Source: Pseudomonadota bacterium (GTDB lineage Bacteria; Pseudomonadota; Gammaproteobacteria; Enterobacterales; Enterobacteriaceae). Taken from it: a stretch of 49,341 bases of DNA. Position 1 is the stretch's first letter; every line of letters begins with the position of its first letter. The notes beneath the pieces were generated by a model. That model was not told where the DNA came from. It worked only from the letters and a program-made list of their open reading frames with translations, and did no database searches. Shown here piece after piece: positions 24,210 through 32,515 of the stretch. The DNA lies in contig JAGTSE010000034.1 of assembly GCA_018261615.1 (NCBI GenBank), positions 1-49,341 of the forward strand. The letters are read 5' to 3'. Position numbers and translations under genes: made by a program.

Positions 24210-24817
24210 TGACAATGCAATCAGGCACATTTAAAAAATATGAACCATTAGAAGAATGGGGGAAATACACGCCGGAGGAGGTTGCAAAACTTTCATCCGA
24301 TGAGCTGGAATTATATTACATCGCAAAGTCTCCGGGAATGAATGTGGTTTTTCTGAAAGATGAGAATGATAACGACTGGTATCGGTGGCTTAAGACGCTG
24401 TCAACTGAAACGCTTAAAATATCATTTAATCCGGATTCAAAAGAAATCGTCCACTTTTCTTATGATGCGAGCACAATATTTCCGGTTAATCAGATTGTGG
24501 TGGAAATCGCGCCGGAGAATGTGCCGAATGAATTTACCGCAGCGGGTGAAAAAGCAATCGGCGGGGCATTTATTTTTGACGATGGGAAAATTACTGCCGC
24601 GCCAGTGGATGATGAGGCAGAAGCCCAACGCAAAAAGCAGGAGCGGTTAACTCAGGCAAATAACATGATTGCGACACTTCAGGATGCTGTTGAACTGGGT
24701 ATTGCCACCGACAGTGAAAAAACGTTGTTAACGGAGTGGAAGACATACCGGGTGTTACTGAACCGGATCCGGTCGGGGGATGCACCGGAAATCGACTGGC
24801 CGGAGTTACCGGCATAA
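24209..24817 (+). CDS. G: Tail fibre assembly chaperone gpG
   Basis: 202 aa of the Tfa family. Its ATG overlaps the stop of H (TAATG). The C-terminal segment AEAQRKKQERLTQANNMIATLQDAVELGIATDSEKTLLTEWKTYRVLLNRI is the typical Tfa helical end; P2 G is 175 aa. It is needed to fold and trimerise the H fibre, and its N-terminal part co-varies with the fibre tip. GC content is low like the tip of H, so the two form one exchange unit. Confidence 0.92.
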   Translation: MTMQSGTFKKYEPLEEWGKYTPEEVAKLSSDELELYYIAKSPGMNVVFLKDENDNDWYRWLKTLSTETLKISFNPDSKEIVHFSYDASTIFPVNQIVVEIAPENVPNEFTAAGEKAIGGAFIFDDGKITAAPVDDEAEAQRKKQERLTQANNMIATLQDAVELGIATDSEKTLLTEWKTYRVLLNRIRSGDAPEIDWPELPA

Positions 24818-24822
24818 TCACG

Positions 24823-24844
24823 GCGGGCATTTGCCCGCTTTTTT
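24823..24844 (+). terminator. Terminator after gene G
   Basis: GCGGGCA-tt-TGCCCGC followed by TTTTTTG: a perfect 7-bp GC-rich stem and T run ending the V-G operon. Confidence 0.9.
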
Positions 24845-24943
24845 GTTTGCTGTTGTCCCTCACGCCCGCCAACCCTGATAAATAGCCCTGCGCCCGTACA
24901 GTCCGGACAATAACACTCACCCCAACCCCACGGAGTTAAACGG
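24845..24943 (+). promoter_or_regulatory. Probable late promoter region for the F operon
   Basis: The 99-bp gap between the terminator and FI must contain the promoter for FI-FII-E-T-U-D, which in P2 is Ogr-activated. A GATAAAT stretch at about 24879 could be part of a -10. I could not identify a convincing Ogr site, so this rests on position. Confidence 0.4.
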
Positions 24944-26134
24944 ATGAGTGATTATCATCATGGCGTGCAGGTCGTCGAAATCAACGACGGCACGCGCGTC
25001 ATTTCCACGGTCTCGACGGCGATTGTCGGTATGGTCTGTACCGCCAGCGATGCCGATGCCGCGACTTTTCCCCTCAATGAGCCGGTGCTGATTACCAGCG
25101 TACAAAGCGCCATCGCCAGGGCCGGTAAAAAAGGCACGCTGGCGGCGTCACTCCAGGCCATTGCCGACCAGTCAAAACCGGTGACTGTCGTCGTGCGCGT
25201 TGCCGAGGGAACCGGCGACGATGAAGAAGAGGCGCTCGCGCAAACCATTTCCAACATCATCGGCACCACGGACGAGCACGGCAAATACACCGGCCTGAAA
25301 GCGCTGCTGACCGCCGAGGCGGTGACCGGCGTAAAACCCCGCATCCTCGGTGTACCGGGTTTCGATACACTCCAGGTGGCGACCGCGCTTGCGCCCGTTT
25401 GCCAGAAGCTGCGCGCATTCGGCTACGTCAGCGCGTGGGGCTGCAAAACCCTCTCTGATGCTATCAGATACCGCGACAATTTCAGCCAGCGTGAACTCAT
25501 GGTTATCTGGCCTGACTTTCTCGCCTGGGACACCGTGAAAAATGCGACCACCACGGCATACGCCACCGCCCGCGCCCTCGGTCTGCGCGCGTACATCGAC
25601 CAGTCGGTTGGCTGGCATAAAACCCTGTCTAACGTTGGCGTCAACGGTGTGACCGGCATCAGCGCGTCGGTGTTCTGGGATTTGCAGGAGCCGGGCACCG
25701 ATGCCGACCTGCTCAACGAGGCGGGCGTGACCACGCTTATCCGCAAGGACGGTTTTCGCTTCTGGGGCAACCGCACCTGTTCCGATGACCCGCTTTTCCT
25801 GTTTGAGAACTACACCCGCACGGCGCAGGTTATCGCTGACACGATGGCCGAAGCGCACATGTGGGCGGTCGACAAGCCCATCACCGCGACGCTGATCCGC
25901 GACATCGTGGATGGCATCAACGCCAAATTTCGCGAGCTGAAAAGTAACGGCTACATCGTCGATGCGACCTGCTGGTTTGACGAGGACGCCAACGACGCGG
26001 AAACCCTGAAAGCCGGAAAACTGTATATCGATTATGACTATACGCCGGTTCCCCCACTGGAAAACCTGACCCTGCGCCAGCGCATCACCGATAAATATCT
26101 GGCGACGCTGGTTTCCTCAGTGAACAGCAATTAA
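24944..26134 (+). CDS. FI: Tail sheath protein gpFI
   Basis: 396 aa, the exact length of P2 FI. It is the contractile sheath; the start MSDYHHGVQVVEINDGTRVIS and the conserved C-terminal domain (TLRQRITDKYLATLVSSVNSN) match the P2 family. Subunits stack around the FII tube and contract to inject DNA. First gene of the F operon. Confidence 0.96.
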   Translation: MSDYHHGVQVVEINDGTRVISTVSTAIVGMVCTASDADAATFPLNEPVLITSVQSAIARAGKKGTLAASLQAIADQSKPVTVVVRVAEGTGDDEEEALAQTISNIIGTTDEHGKYTGLKALLTAEAVTGVKPRILGVPGFDTLQVATALAPVCQKLRAFGYVSAWGCKTLSDAIRYRDNFSQRELMVIWPDFLAWDTVKNATTTAYATARALGLRAYIDQSVGWHKTLSNVGVNGVTGISASVFWDLQEPGTDADLLNEAGVTTLIRKDGFRFWGNRTCSDDPLFLFENYTRTAQVIADTMAEAHMWAVDKPITATLIRDIVDGINAKFRELKSNGYIVDATCWFDEDANDAETLKAGKLYIDYDYTPVPPLENLTLRQRITDKYLATLVSSVNSN

Positions 26135-26147
26135 GGAGCCTGACTGA

Positions 26148-26666
26148 ATGGCAATGCCACGCAAGCTGAAATACATGAATGTGTTTCTGAATGGCTACAG
26201 CTATCAGGGTATCGCGAAGTCGATCACCCTGCCGAAGCTGACGCGCAAGCTCGAAAACTATCGCGGGGCGGGGATGAACGGCGTCGCGCCGGTTGACCTC
26301 GGCCTCGATGATGATGCCCTGTCGATGGAATGGTCGCTCGGCGGTTTCCCGGACCCGGTTATCTGGGAGCTGTACGGCGCAACCGGTGTTGATGCCGTGC
26401 CGGTGCGCTTTGCCGGTTCCTACCAGCGCGACGACACCGGCGAAACGGTGGCCGTTGAAGTGGTGATGCGTGGTCGTCAGAAAGAAATCGACACCGGCGA
26501 GAACAAACCCGGCGAAGACACCGAAGCGAAAATTTCGGTCGTCTGTACCTATTTCAAACTGACAATGGACGGCAAAGAGCTGGTTGAAATCGACACCCTC
26601 AACATGGTGGAGAAGGTCAACGGCACCGACCGGCTGGAACAGCACCGCCGCAATATCGGCCTGTAA
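26148..26666 (+). CDS. FII: Tail tube protein gpFII
   Basis: 172 aa, the exact length of P2 FII. It polymerises into the inner tail tube. The start MAMPRKLKYMNVFLNGYSYQG and the end NGTDRLEQHRRNIGL are as in P2. AAGGAG precedes the ATG. Cotranscribed with the sheath. Confidence 0.96.
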   Translation: MAMPRKLKYMNVFLNGYSYQGIAKSITLPKLTRKLENYRGAGMNGVAPVDLGLDDDALSMEWSLGGFPDPVIWELYGATGVDAVPVRFAGSYQRDDTGETVAVEVVMRGRQKEIDTGENKPGEDTEAKISVVCTYFKLTMDGKELVEIDTLNMVEKVNGTDRLEQHRRNIGL

Positions 26667-26727
26667 TTTTCACCCCGGCCGGTGCGCTGGCCGGTTCATC
26701 CTGAAACCCGGTTAAGAAGAGAAACCC

Positions 26728-27003
26728 ATGAATAACGACAACGTCATCACCCTGGAAAATCCTGTTCAGCGCGGCGGGCAGACTATCGACGCCATCACCC
26801 TGATTAAACCGAACGCCGGAACGCTGCGCGGCGTCAGCCTTGCGGCGGTGGCTAACTCCGACGTCGATGCCCTGATTAAAGTGCTGCCCCGCGTCACCGT
26901 GCCGTCACTGACCGAGCAGGAAGTCGCCGCGCTGGAACTGCCCGACCTCGTTGCCCTGGCGGGTAAGGTGATTGGTTTTTTGTCGCCGAATTCGGCGCAG
27001 TAA
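26728..27003 (+). CDS. E: Tail assembly protein gpE (short product)
   Basis: 91 aa, the exact length of P2 E. It is the short product of a frameshifting pair that acts as chaperone for the tape measure, like lambda G/GT. It ends FLSPNSAQ just after the slippery site. Strong AGAAGAGA leader before the ATG. Confidence 0.94.
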   Translation: MNNDNVITLENPVQRGGQTIDAITLIKPNAGTLRGVSLAAVANSDVDALIKVLPRVTVPSLTEQEVAALELPDLVALAGKVIGFLSPNSAQ

Positions 27004-27155
27004 ATTTCCCCGACACGCTCTCTGTTGATGATCTGATGGCGGATATTGCGGTGATTTTTCACTGGCCGCCCTCAGAGCTCTATCCCCTGAGCCTGACGGA
27101 GGTCATTACATGGCGAGAAAAAGCCATCCAGCGAAGCGGAAACACGAATGAGTAG
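26728..27155 (+). CDS. E': Tail assembly protein gpE' (-1 frameshift product)
   Basis: A -1 ribosomal shift at T TTT TTG (26976-26982, in the zero frame of E) continues into a frame ending with TAG at 27153-27155, eight bases inside gene T. The added part contains VAEFGAVNFPDTLSVDD, FHWPPSELYPLSLTEVITWREKA and QRSGNTNE, closely like P2 E'. The product is 142 aa. The ratio of E to E' is important for tail assembly in P2. No coding frame other than by frameshift gives this extension a start. Confidence 0.92.
26976..26982 (+). promoter_or_regulatory. Programmed -1 frameshift site (T TTT TTG)
   Basis: The heptamer lies in the correct frame (X XXY YYZ) near the end of E, followed after two bases by CGCCGAATTCGGCG, a self-complementary stretch that could form a stimulating stem. 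Confidence 0.88.
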
Positions 27156-29589
27156 CGTGAAATTACAGGTATTACTCAAAGCGGTTGACCAGGCGACCCG
27201 CCCGTTAAAATCCATCGACAAGGCCAGCAAGGAACTGGCCGGAGGTATGCGGGCGACGCAAACCACGTTACGTGAGCTCAACAGCCAGGCATCAAAAATA
27301 GAGGGTTTTCGCAAGGCCCGCGCACAGCTTGCCGTGACCGGCCAGTCGCTCGGAAAAGCGAAACAGGAGGCCGCCGCGCTTGCCGTGGCGTTTAAACAGA
27401 CCGAAAACCCGACCCGCGCCCAGGCGCAGGCAATGGAGACGGCACGCAAAAGCGCCGCCGCGCTCCAGCTTAAACACAACAGCCTGCGTGAAGCGGTGCA
27501 GCGTCAGCGGCAGGAACTCAGCCTTGCCGGGATAAACACCCGCACGCTGGCTGCTGATGAGCGTCGCCTGAAAACCAGTATTGGTGAAACCACGTCACAG
27601 CTCAACCGTCAGCGTGAGGCGCTGGCGCGCGTCAGTGCGCAACAGGAGAAACTGAGCCGGGTTAAGCAGCGCTATCAGGCCGGGAAGGAGCTCGCCGGTA
27701 ACGCGGCTGCGGTGGGCGCGGCAGGGGTGGGAATGGCAACCACGGCAACGCTTGCCGGGGCGGCACTGCTGAAACCGGGCTATGACTTTGCGCAAAAGAA
27801 CGCGGAGCTTCAGGCGGTGCTTGGCGTGGGCAAAGACTCGGCAGAGATGACCGCGCTGCGCAAACAGGCGCGCCAGCTCGGCGACAACACCGCTGCCTCG
27901 GCTGACGATGCCGCCGGGGCGCAAATCATCATTGCCAAAGCGGGCGGCGATGCTTCGGCCATACAGGCGGCAACGCCTGTCACCCTCAATATGGCGCTCG
28001 CCAACCGGCAGACAATGGAGGAAAACGCGAAATTACTGCTGGGTACCAAAAACGCATTTCAGCTTTCAAACGATAAGGTCGCACATATCGGGGATGTCCT
28101 GTCAGCCACGATGAATAAATCAGCGGCTGATTTTCAGGGGCTCAGCGATGCCATGACATATCTGGCTCCCGTTGCCCGCGCTGCCGGAGTCAGTCTTGAA
28201 GAAGCGGCCGCAATGACCGGTGTTCTGCACGATAACAACATCACGGGCTCAATGGCCGGGACAGGAAGCTCGGCAGTTGTAAGCCGCCTCCAGGCTCCAA
28301 CGGGCCAGGCTTACACCGCGCTGAAAGAGCTTGGAATTAAAACCGCCGACAGCAAGGGCAATATGCGCCCTGTCTTCACCCTTCTGAAGGAGATCAACGC
28401 CAGCTTTGCCAGACACAAGCTGGGTAATGCACAGCAGGGCGAATACGTGAAAACGATTTTTGGTGAGGAGGCACTGAAATCCGCCAACGCCCTTTTGCAG
28501 GGAGCATCATCCGGCAGGCTCGATAAGTTGACGGCGGTCTTAAAAGCCTCGGACGGCAAAACAGCAGAGCTTGTAAAAATCATGCAGGACAACCTCGGCG
28601 GCGACTTTAAAGAGTTCCAGTCGGCTTATGAGGCGGTCGGCACAGACCTGTATGACCAGCAGGAATCTTCACTCAGAAAACTGGTGCAGACCGCCACCGG
28701 GTATGTGCTGAAGCTGGATAACTGGATCGCAAAAAATAAAGGGCTGGCGCAAACGCTCGGCGTGATTGCGGCGGTGGCTGTCGGCGTGGTGGGGCTTGTC
28801 GGCGCTGTCGGTCTGGTCGCCTGGCCGGTTGTTATGGGTATTAACGCGATCATCGCTGCTGCCGGTGTGCTCGGGACGGTCTTCAGTGTGGTGGGCGGGG
28901 CGATGATGACGGTACTCGGTGCGCTGACATGGCCGATTGTGGCGATCGGCGTGGCGATTGTCGCCGGTGCGCTGCTCATCCGTAAATACTGGGAGCCCGT
29001 CAGCGCCTTTTTCAGCGGGGTTGTTGAGGGGCTGACCGCCGCATTTGCGCCGGTTGCTGAGATATTCGCCCCCCTGAAACCCGTTTTTGACTGGCTCGGC
29101 GAAAAATTAAAGGCGGTATGGGACTGGTTCACAAACCTGATTGCGCCGGTCAAATCCACCCAGGACACGCTTAACGCCTGCAAGGATACCGGCGTCCTGT
29201 TTGGACAGGCGCTGGCGGATGCACTGCTGATGCCGCTTACCGGCTTTAACAAGCTGAGGCAGGGCATAGACTGGGTGCTTGAAAAACTCGGCCTCATCAA
29301 TAAAGAATCCAGCGATCTTGACCAGAAAGCCGAAAAGGCGGGCGCGGCGACGCAGAACGGCTCCTATATTCCGGCAACCAGTAACTATGGCGGTTATCAG
29401 GGATATCAGCCCGCTGTAGCTCCCGGCGGTAAATCCTATGTCGATAACCGGCAAAGTCACTACAACATCACGATGCAGAACGGCGGCGCACCGGGCGGCG
29501 AGCTTGGGCGGCAGTTGCAGGATGCCGTTGAAAAGGCCGACCGTGATAAACGCGCCCGTGAACGCGCCAGCATGCGTCACGACGGATAA
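27148..29589 (+). CDS. T: Tape measure protein gpT
   Basis: 813 aa (P2 T is 815). The N-terminal 200 residues are coiled coil (KALQ/E-rich, from KAVDQATRPLKSIDKASKEL). Next is the conserved tape-measure domain (AMANRQTMEENAKLL-like, about 280-460). Hydrophobic spans cluster at about 530-610 (AVAVGVVGLVGAVGLVAWPVVMG and following), and the C-terminus is Gly/Tyr-rich. Length sets tail length. It starts inside the E' reading frame, so E/E' and T are coupled. Confidence 0.96.
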   Translation: MSSVKLQVLLKAVDQATRPLKSIDKASKELAGGMRATQTTLRELNSQASKIEGFRKARAQLAVTGQSLGKAKQEAAALAVAFKQTENPTRAQAQAMETARKSAAALQLKHNSLREAVQRQRQELSLAGINTRTLAADERRLKTSIGETTSQLNRQREALARVSAQQEKLSRVKQRYQAGKELAGNAAAVGAAGVGMATTATLAGAALLKPGYDFAQKNAELQAVLGVGKDSAEMTALRKQARQLGDNTAASADDAAGAQIIIAKAGGDASAIQAATPVTLNMALANRQTMEENAKLLLGTKNAFQLSNDKVAHIGDVLSATMNKSAADFQGLSDAMTYLAPVARAAGVSLEEAAAMTGVLHDNNITGSMAGTGSSAVVSRLQAPTGQAYTALKELGIKTADSKGNMRPVFTLLKEINASFARHKLGNAQQGEYVKTIFGEEALKSANALLQGASSGRLDKLTAVLKASDGKTAELVKIMQDNLGGDFKEFQSAYEAVGTDLYDQQESSLRKLVQTATGYVLKLDNWIAKNKGLAQTLGVIAAVAVGVVGLVGAVGLVAWPVVMGINAIIAAAGVLGTVFSVVGGAMMTVLGALTWPIVAIGVAIVAGALLIRKYWEPVSAFFSGVVEGLTAAFAPVAEIFAPLKPVFDWLGEKLKAVWDWFTNLIAPVKSTQDTLNACKDTGVLFGQALADALLMPLTGFNKLRQGIDWVLEKLGLINKESSDLDQKAEKAGAATQNGSYIPATSNYGGYQGYQPAVAPGGKSYVDNRQSHYNITMQNGGAPGGELGRQLQDAVEKADRDKRARERASMRHDG

Positions 29590-29604
29590 GGGAGACATTC
29601 AGAG

Positions 29605-30081
29605 ATGATGCTCGCATTAGGTTTCTTTGTGTTTATGCGCCAGACACTGCCTTTTCAGGGCATGCAGCGTGAAGCGGAATATCGCTGGCCGTCAAACAGC
29701 CGCGTGGGTAAGCGTGATGCTTTCCAGTTTCTCGGCGTCGGGGAGGAAAAAATCACCCTCAACGGCACGCTTTACCCGGAAATCACCGGCGGGACGCTGA
29801 CACTGACCGCGCTCAGGCTGATGGCCGAACAGGGTAAGGCGTGGCCGCTGATAGCCGGAACCGGCCAGATTTATGGCATGTATGTCATCAACAGCATTAG
29901 CGAAACCGGCGCGGAGTTTTTTTCTGACGGCTCACCCCGGAAGATTGATTTTACGCTGGTGTTAACGCGCGTGGATGAGTCACTCGCGGCGGTGTATGGC
30001 GACCTGAGCCAGCAGGCTGACATGCTGGCCGGGAAGGCAAAAGACGCCGCCACCACATTCACCTCAACGATGGGGATCTGA
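29605..30081 (+). CDS. U: Tail protein gpU
   Basis: 158 aa (P2 U is 159). Start MMLALGFFVFMRQTLPFQGMQREAEYRW and the block ITGGTLTLTALRLMAEQGKAWPLIAGTGQIYGMYVI are typical. It is a LysM-adjacent tail tip/baseplate protein in contractile phages. Its stop overlaps the start of D (TGATG). Confidence 0.95.
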   Translation: MMLALGFFVFMRQTLPFQGMQREAEYRWPSNSRVGKRDAFQFLGVGEEKITLNGTLYPEITGGTLTLTALRLMAEQGKAWPLIAGTGQIYGMYVINSISETGAEFFSDGSPRKIDFTLVLTRVDESLAAVYGDLSQQADMLAGKAKDAATTFTSTMGI

Positions 30082-31259
30082 TGTCTGAAATACTCTACAG
30101 CCAGGCGGGGAGCTCACTCACTCCCGCGTTTATGCTGAAACTGGACAGTAAGGATATCACCGGCAACATCAGCGACCGGCTGATTAACCTCACGATGACG
30201 GATAACCGGGGCTTTGAGGCTGACCAGCTCGATATCGAGCTCGATGACAGCGACGGCCTTGTGCAGTTGCCGGTACGCGGTGCGGTGCTGACCCTGTTCC
30301 TCGGCTGGGAAGATTCCGCGCTGGTCGGCAAGGGCAGTTTTACCGTTGATGAGGTTGAGCACCGGGGCGCGCCTGATACCGTGACCATCCGCGCCCGCAG
30401 TGCGGATTTTCGCGGGACGCTAAATTCCCGGCGTGAAGAGTCATGGCACGACAAAACCCTCGGCGATATCGTGGCGGCGATAGCCGCACGTAACAAACTG
30501 ACCGCGAGTGTCATTCCGGCGCTGGCCGGGATTCATATCCCGCATATCGACCAGACGCAGGAATCTGATGCCAAATTCCTGACGCGGCTGGCTGACCGGA
30601 ACGGCGGCGAGGTGTCGGTCAAGGCGGGGAAATTGCTGTTTCTCAAAGCCGGGAATGCAACGACTGCCACTGGCAGGCCCATTCCGCAGGTGATGATCAC
30701 CCGCAGTGATGGCGACCGGCATCAGTTTGCGATTGCCGACCGGGGCGCTTATACCGGTGTTACGGCTCAGTGGCTTCATACCAAAGACCCGAAACCGAAA
30801 AAAGTGAAGGTGAAGCGCAAGCCCAAAGAGCAGCATTTACGCGCGCTACAGCACCCGAAAGCTAAAGCCAGAAAGAAGGAACCCAAGGTCCCGGAGGCGC
30901 GGGAAGGTGAATATCTGGCCGGTGAGGCGGATAACGTGTTTGCGCTTACCACGGTGTACGCCACAAAAGCTCAGGCCATGCGCGCGGCGCAGGCGAAATG
31001 GGACAAGCTACAGCGTGGTGTCGCGGAATTCTCGATAAGCCTGGCCGTCGGGCGCACCGACCTCTACCCGGAAACGCCGGTGAAGATATTGGGGTTTAAG
31101 AGCATTATCGATGAGCAGGCGTGGATTATTACCAAAGTGACTCACACGTTAAACAACAGCGGTTATACGACGGGGGTAGAGCTTGAGGTGAAACTTTCTG
31201 ATGTTGAGTATGATGCGGAATACGACGACGATGAAGTGATGGATGATGCCTTGCACTAA
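30081..31259 (+). CDS. D: Baseplate hub protein gpD
   Basis: 392 aa (P2 D is 387). Named late gene control protein D in many annotations, but by family it is a gp27-like hub protein. N-terminal MSEILYSQAGSSLTPAFMLKLDSKDITGNISDRL and the conserved QTQESDAKFLTRLADRNGGEVSVKAGKLLF are readable. A Lys/Pro-rich linker (about 235-275, KPKKVKVKRKPKEQHLRALQHPKAKARKKEPK) divides the two halves. Last gene of the F operon. Confidence 0.95.
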   Translation: MSEILYSQAGSSLTPAFMLKLDSKDITGNISDRLINLTMTDNRGFEADQLDIELDDSDGLVQLPVRGAVLTLFLGWEDSALVGKGSFTVDEVEHRGAPDTVTIRARSADFRGTLNSRREESWHDKTLGDIVAAIAARNKLTASVIPALAGIHIPHIDQTQESDAKFLTRLADRNGGEVSVKAGKLLFLKAGNATTATGRPIPQVMITRSDGDRHQFAIADRGAYTGVTAQWLHTKDPKPKKVKVKRKPKEQHLRALQHPKAKARKKEPKVPEAREGEYLAGEADNVFALTTVYATKAQAMRAAQAKWDKLQRGVAEFSISLAVGRTDLYPETPVKILGFKSIIDEQAWIITKVTHTLNNSGYTTGVELEVKLSDVEYDAEYDDDEVMDDALH

Positions 31260-31360
31260 GCAAGATTTAATTGCAATACGCCGCTAAGTGGATTTTTCGA
31301 TTCGTATTATGCGAATAAATGAGTATAATTAATTCACTTTTTGAGAATGTTGAGGTGATC

Positions 31361-31579
31361 ATGTTCCATTGCCCACAGTGTAAGCATGCGGCGCATGCGC
31401 GTACTAGCCGCTACCTGAGCGAAAACACCAAAGAACGTTATCACCAGTGCACAAATATCAATTGCAGTTGTACCTTTGTGACAATGGAATCAATAGAGCG
31501 CTACATTGTGACGCCTGGAAAAATTGACCCTGCGCCACCGCATCCAAATCAAACCGGACAACGCCAGTTATGGCTCTAA
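31361..31579 (+). CDS. ogr: Late transcription activator Ogr
   Basis: 72 aa, the exact length of P2 Ogr when started at the ATG 31361 (GAGGTG upstream). The zinc-binding cysteines are CPQC (4-7) and CTNINC (about 30-35). Ogr binds late promoters and contacts the RNA polymerase alpha subunit to switch on capsid, lysis and tail genes. The in-frame ATG at 31319 would add 14 residues without a ribosome site. It is the last phage gene before the att site. Confidence 0.94.
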   Translation: MFHCPQCKHAAHARTSRYLSENTKERYHQCTNINCSCTFVTMESIERYIVTPGKIDPAPPHPNQTGQRQLWL

Positions 31580-31583
31580 AATT

Positions 31584-31606
31584 ACCCGCCTCGCGCGGGT
31601 TTTTTT
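31584..31606 (+). terminator. Terminator after ogr
   Basis: ACCCGC-ctcgc-GCGGGT followed by a run of seven T. It closes the rightward phage transcription before the att site and host tRNA. Confidence 0.9.
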
Positions 31607-31658
31607 ATGGCGCAAAAAACCTCGAAATCGCATCTATCGCGGGATTACCAAAAAACTG

Positions 31659-31678
31659 GTGCGACACTTTTGCGACAC
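31659..31678 (+). repeat. Putative integrase arm-type sites, right end
   Basis: GTGCGACAC (31659-31667) and TTGCGACAC (31670-31678), the counterpart of the doublet at 116-135. They lie about 70 bp from the tRNA 3' end, a suitable distance from the crossover core. Confidence 0.55.
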
Positions 31679-31692
31679 TCAGTGATTTGGAA

Positions 31693-31720
31693 ACAAAAAA
31701 GCCACCGTGAGAGGTGGCTT
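31693..31720 (-). terminator. Terminator of the tRNA-Ile gene, supplied by prophage DNA
   Basis: On the minus strand AAGCCACC-tctcac-GGTGGCTT followed by TTTT lies 27 bp after the tRNA end. It is inside the prophage side of the junction, so integration replaces the native downstream sequence with a phage terminator. Confidence 0.82.
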
Positions 31721-31746
31721 AATCATATGATTTTAAAGCTAAAATT

Positions 31747-31822
31747 TGGTGGCCCCTGTTGGGTTTGAACCAACGACCAAGCGATTATGAGTCGCCTGCT
31801 CTAACCACTGAGCTAAGGGGCC
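31747..31822 (-). tRNA. ileX: tRNA-Ile(CAU), tRNA-Ile2
   Basis: 76 nt with encoded CCA: acceptor GGCCCCT/AGGGGCC, D arm with TTAGCTCAGTGGTTAGAGC, anticodon CAU at 31789-31787 in ACTCATAAT, and T arm GTTGGTTCAAACCCAAC. The CAU anticodon in this context is tRNA-Ile2, whose wobble C is changed to lysidine by TilS so that it reads AUA codons. Position next to mug fits ileX. The 3' half is probably the phage attachment core (attR), with the phage copy restoring the gene. Confidence 0.95.
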
Positions 31823-31833
31823 ATAGCGGGTGG

Positions 31834-31839
31834 ATTATA
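31834..31839 (-). promoter_or_regulatory. -10 element of the tRNA-Ile promoter
   Basis: A consensus TATAAT on the minus strand followed by a GC-rich CCACCCGC discriminator just before the mature tRNA start at 31822. A GC discriminator is typical for stable RNA promoters under stringent control. No good -35 is evident. Confidence 0.6.
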
Positions 31840-31948
31840 AAGTAACTTACCCCTGCAATCCAGCATGAATATACTGTCTGATGTTTTTATAAACAGCGCA
31901 TTTTCAATCTCTTATACTGGCACTTATGACAATTGACCAGGAATAACT

Positions 31949-32455
31949 ATGATCAATGATATTCTCGCTCCCGGGCTGCGCGTGGTGTTTTGTGGTATCA
32001 ATCCGGGTAAATCTTCTGCCCATACCGGCTTCCACTTTGCGCACCCTGGCAACCGTTTCTGGAAGGTAATCCATCAGTCTGGCTTTACCGACAGGCTGCT
32101 GCGACCTGAAGAGGAGAGGCATCTGCTGGATACGCGCTGTGGCATCACTATGCTGGTGGAACGCCCGACGGTGCAGGACAGCGAAGTGGCGCTGCATGAG
32201 TTGCGTACCGGCGGCAGAGAGCTGATTATGAAGATAGAAAAGTATCAGCCTGCTGCGCTGGCGATCCTCGGCAAACAGGCCTTCGAGCAGGCCTTCAGCG
32301 TCAGAGGCGTTAACTGGGGCAGGCAGACAATGAGTATCGGCGTGACGCAAGTTTGGGTGCTGCCGAACCCCAGCGGGTTAAATCGCGCGACGCTGGATAA
32401 GCTGGTAGCCGCTTACCGCGAACTGGACGACGCGCTGGTGACCAGAGGGCTGTAG
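31949..32455 (+). CDS. mug: G/U mismatch-specific DNA glycosylase Mug
   Basis: 168 aa, the length of E. coli Mug. It removes uracil and ethenocytosine opposite guanine. The active-site motif GINPGKSSAHTGFHFAHPGNRFW (about 16-38) with the catalytic Asn18 and the intercalation loop NPSGLNR (about 140-146) are present. It is divergent from the tRNA and convergent with rpoD across the hairpin at 32468-32493. Confidence 0.96.
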   Translation: MINDILAPGLRVVFCGINPGKSSAHTGFHFAHPGNRFWKVIHQSGFTDRLLRPEEERHLLDTRCGITMLVERPTVQDSEVALHELRTGGRELIMKIEKYQPAALAILGKQAFEQAFSVRGVNWGRQTMSIGVTQVWVLPNPSGLNRATLDKLVAAYRELDDALVTRGL

Positions 32456-32467
32456 TGCGGCGGAAGT

Positions 32468-32493
32468 AAAAAAGGCTCCCGGTGGGAGCCTTT
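32468..32493 (-). terminator. Terminator of the rpsU-dnaG-rpoD operon
   Basis: AAAGGCTCCC-ggt-GGGAGCCTTT with six T on the minus strand. It lies between the convergent mug and rpoD ends and could act in both directions, though better for rpoD. Confidence 0.88.
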
Positions 32494-32515
32494 CACTACA
32501 ACGAGATGAGAAAAA

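Larger units (their letters stand above)
98..31746. mobile_element. P2-like prophage with 186-type immunity, integrated at tRNA-Ile(CAU)
   Basis: The segment holds a full P2-order gene set: integrase, CI, Cox, CII, gpA replication, the cos site, terminase and portal (Q, P, M), capsid (O, N, L), lysis, baseplate, fibres, tail, D and Ogr. No structural gene is visibly broken, so the prophage may be functional. The right junction is the 3' end of the tRNA at 31747. The left att core is not in the window, because an IS element ends at about 97 right next to the arm sites. The left boundary is thus approximate. Confidence 0.93.
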
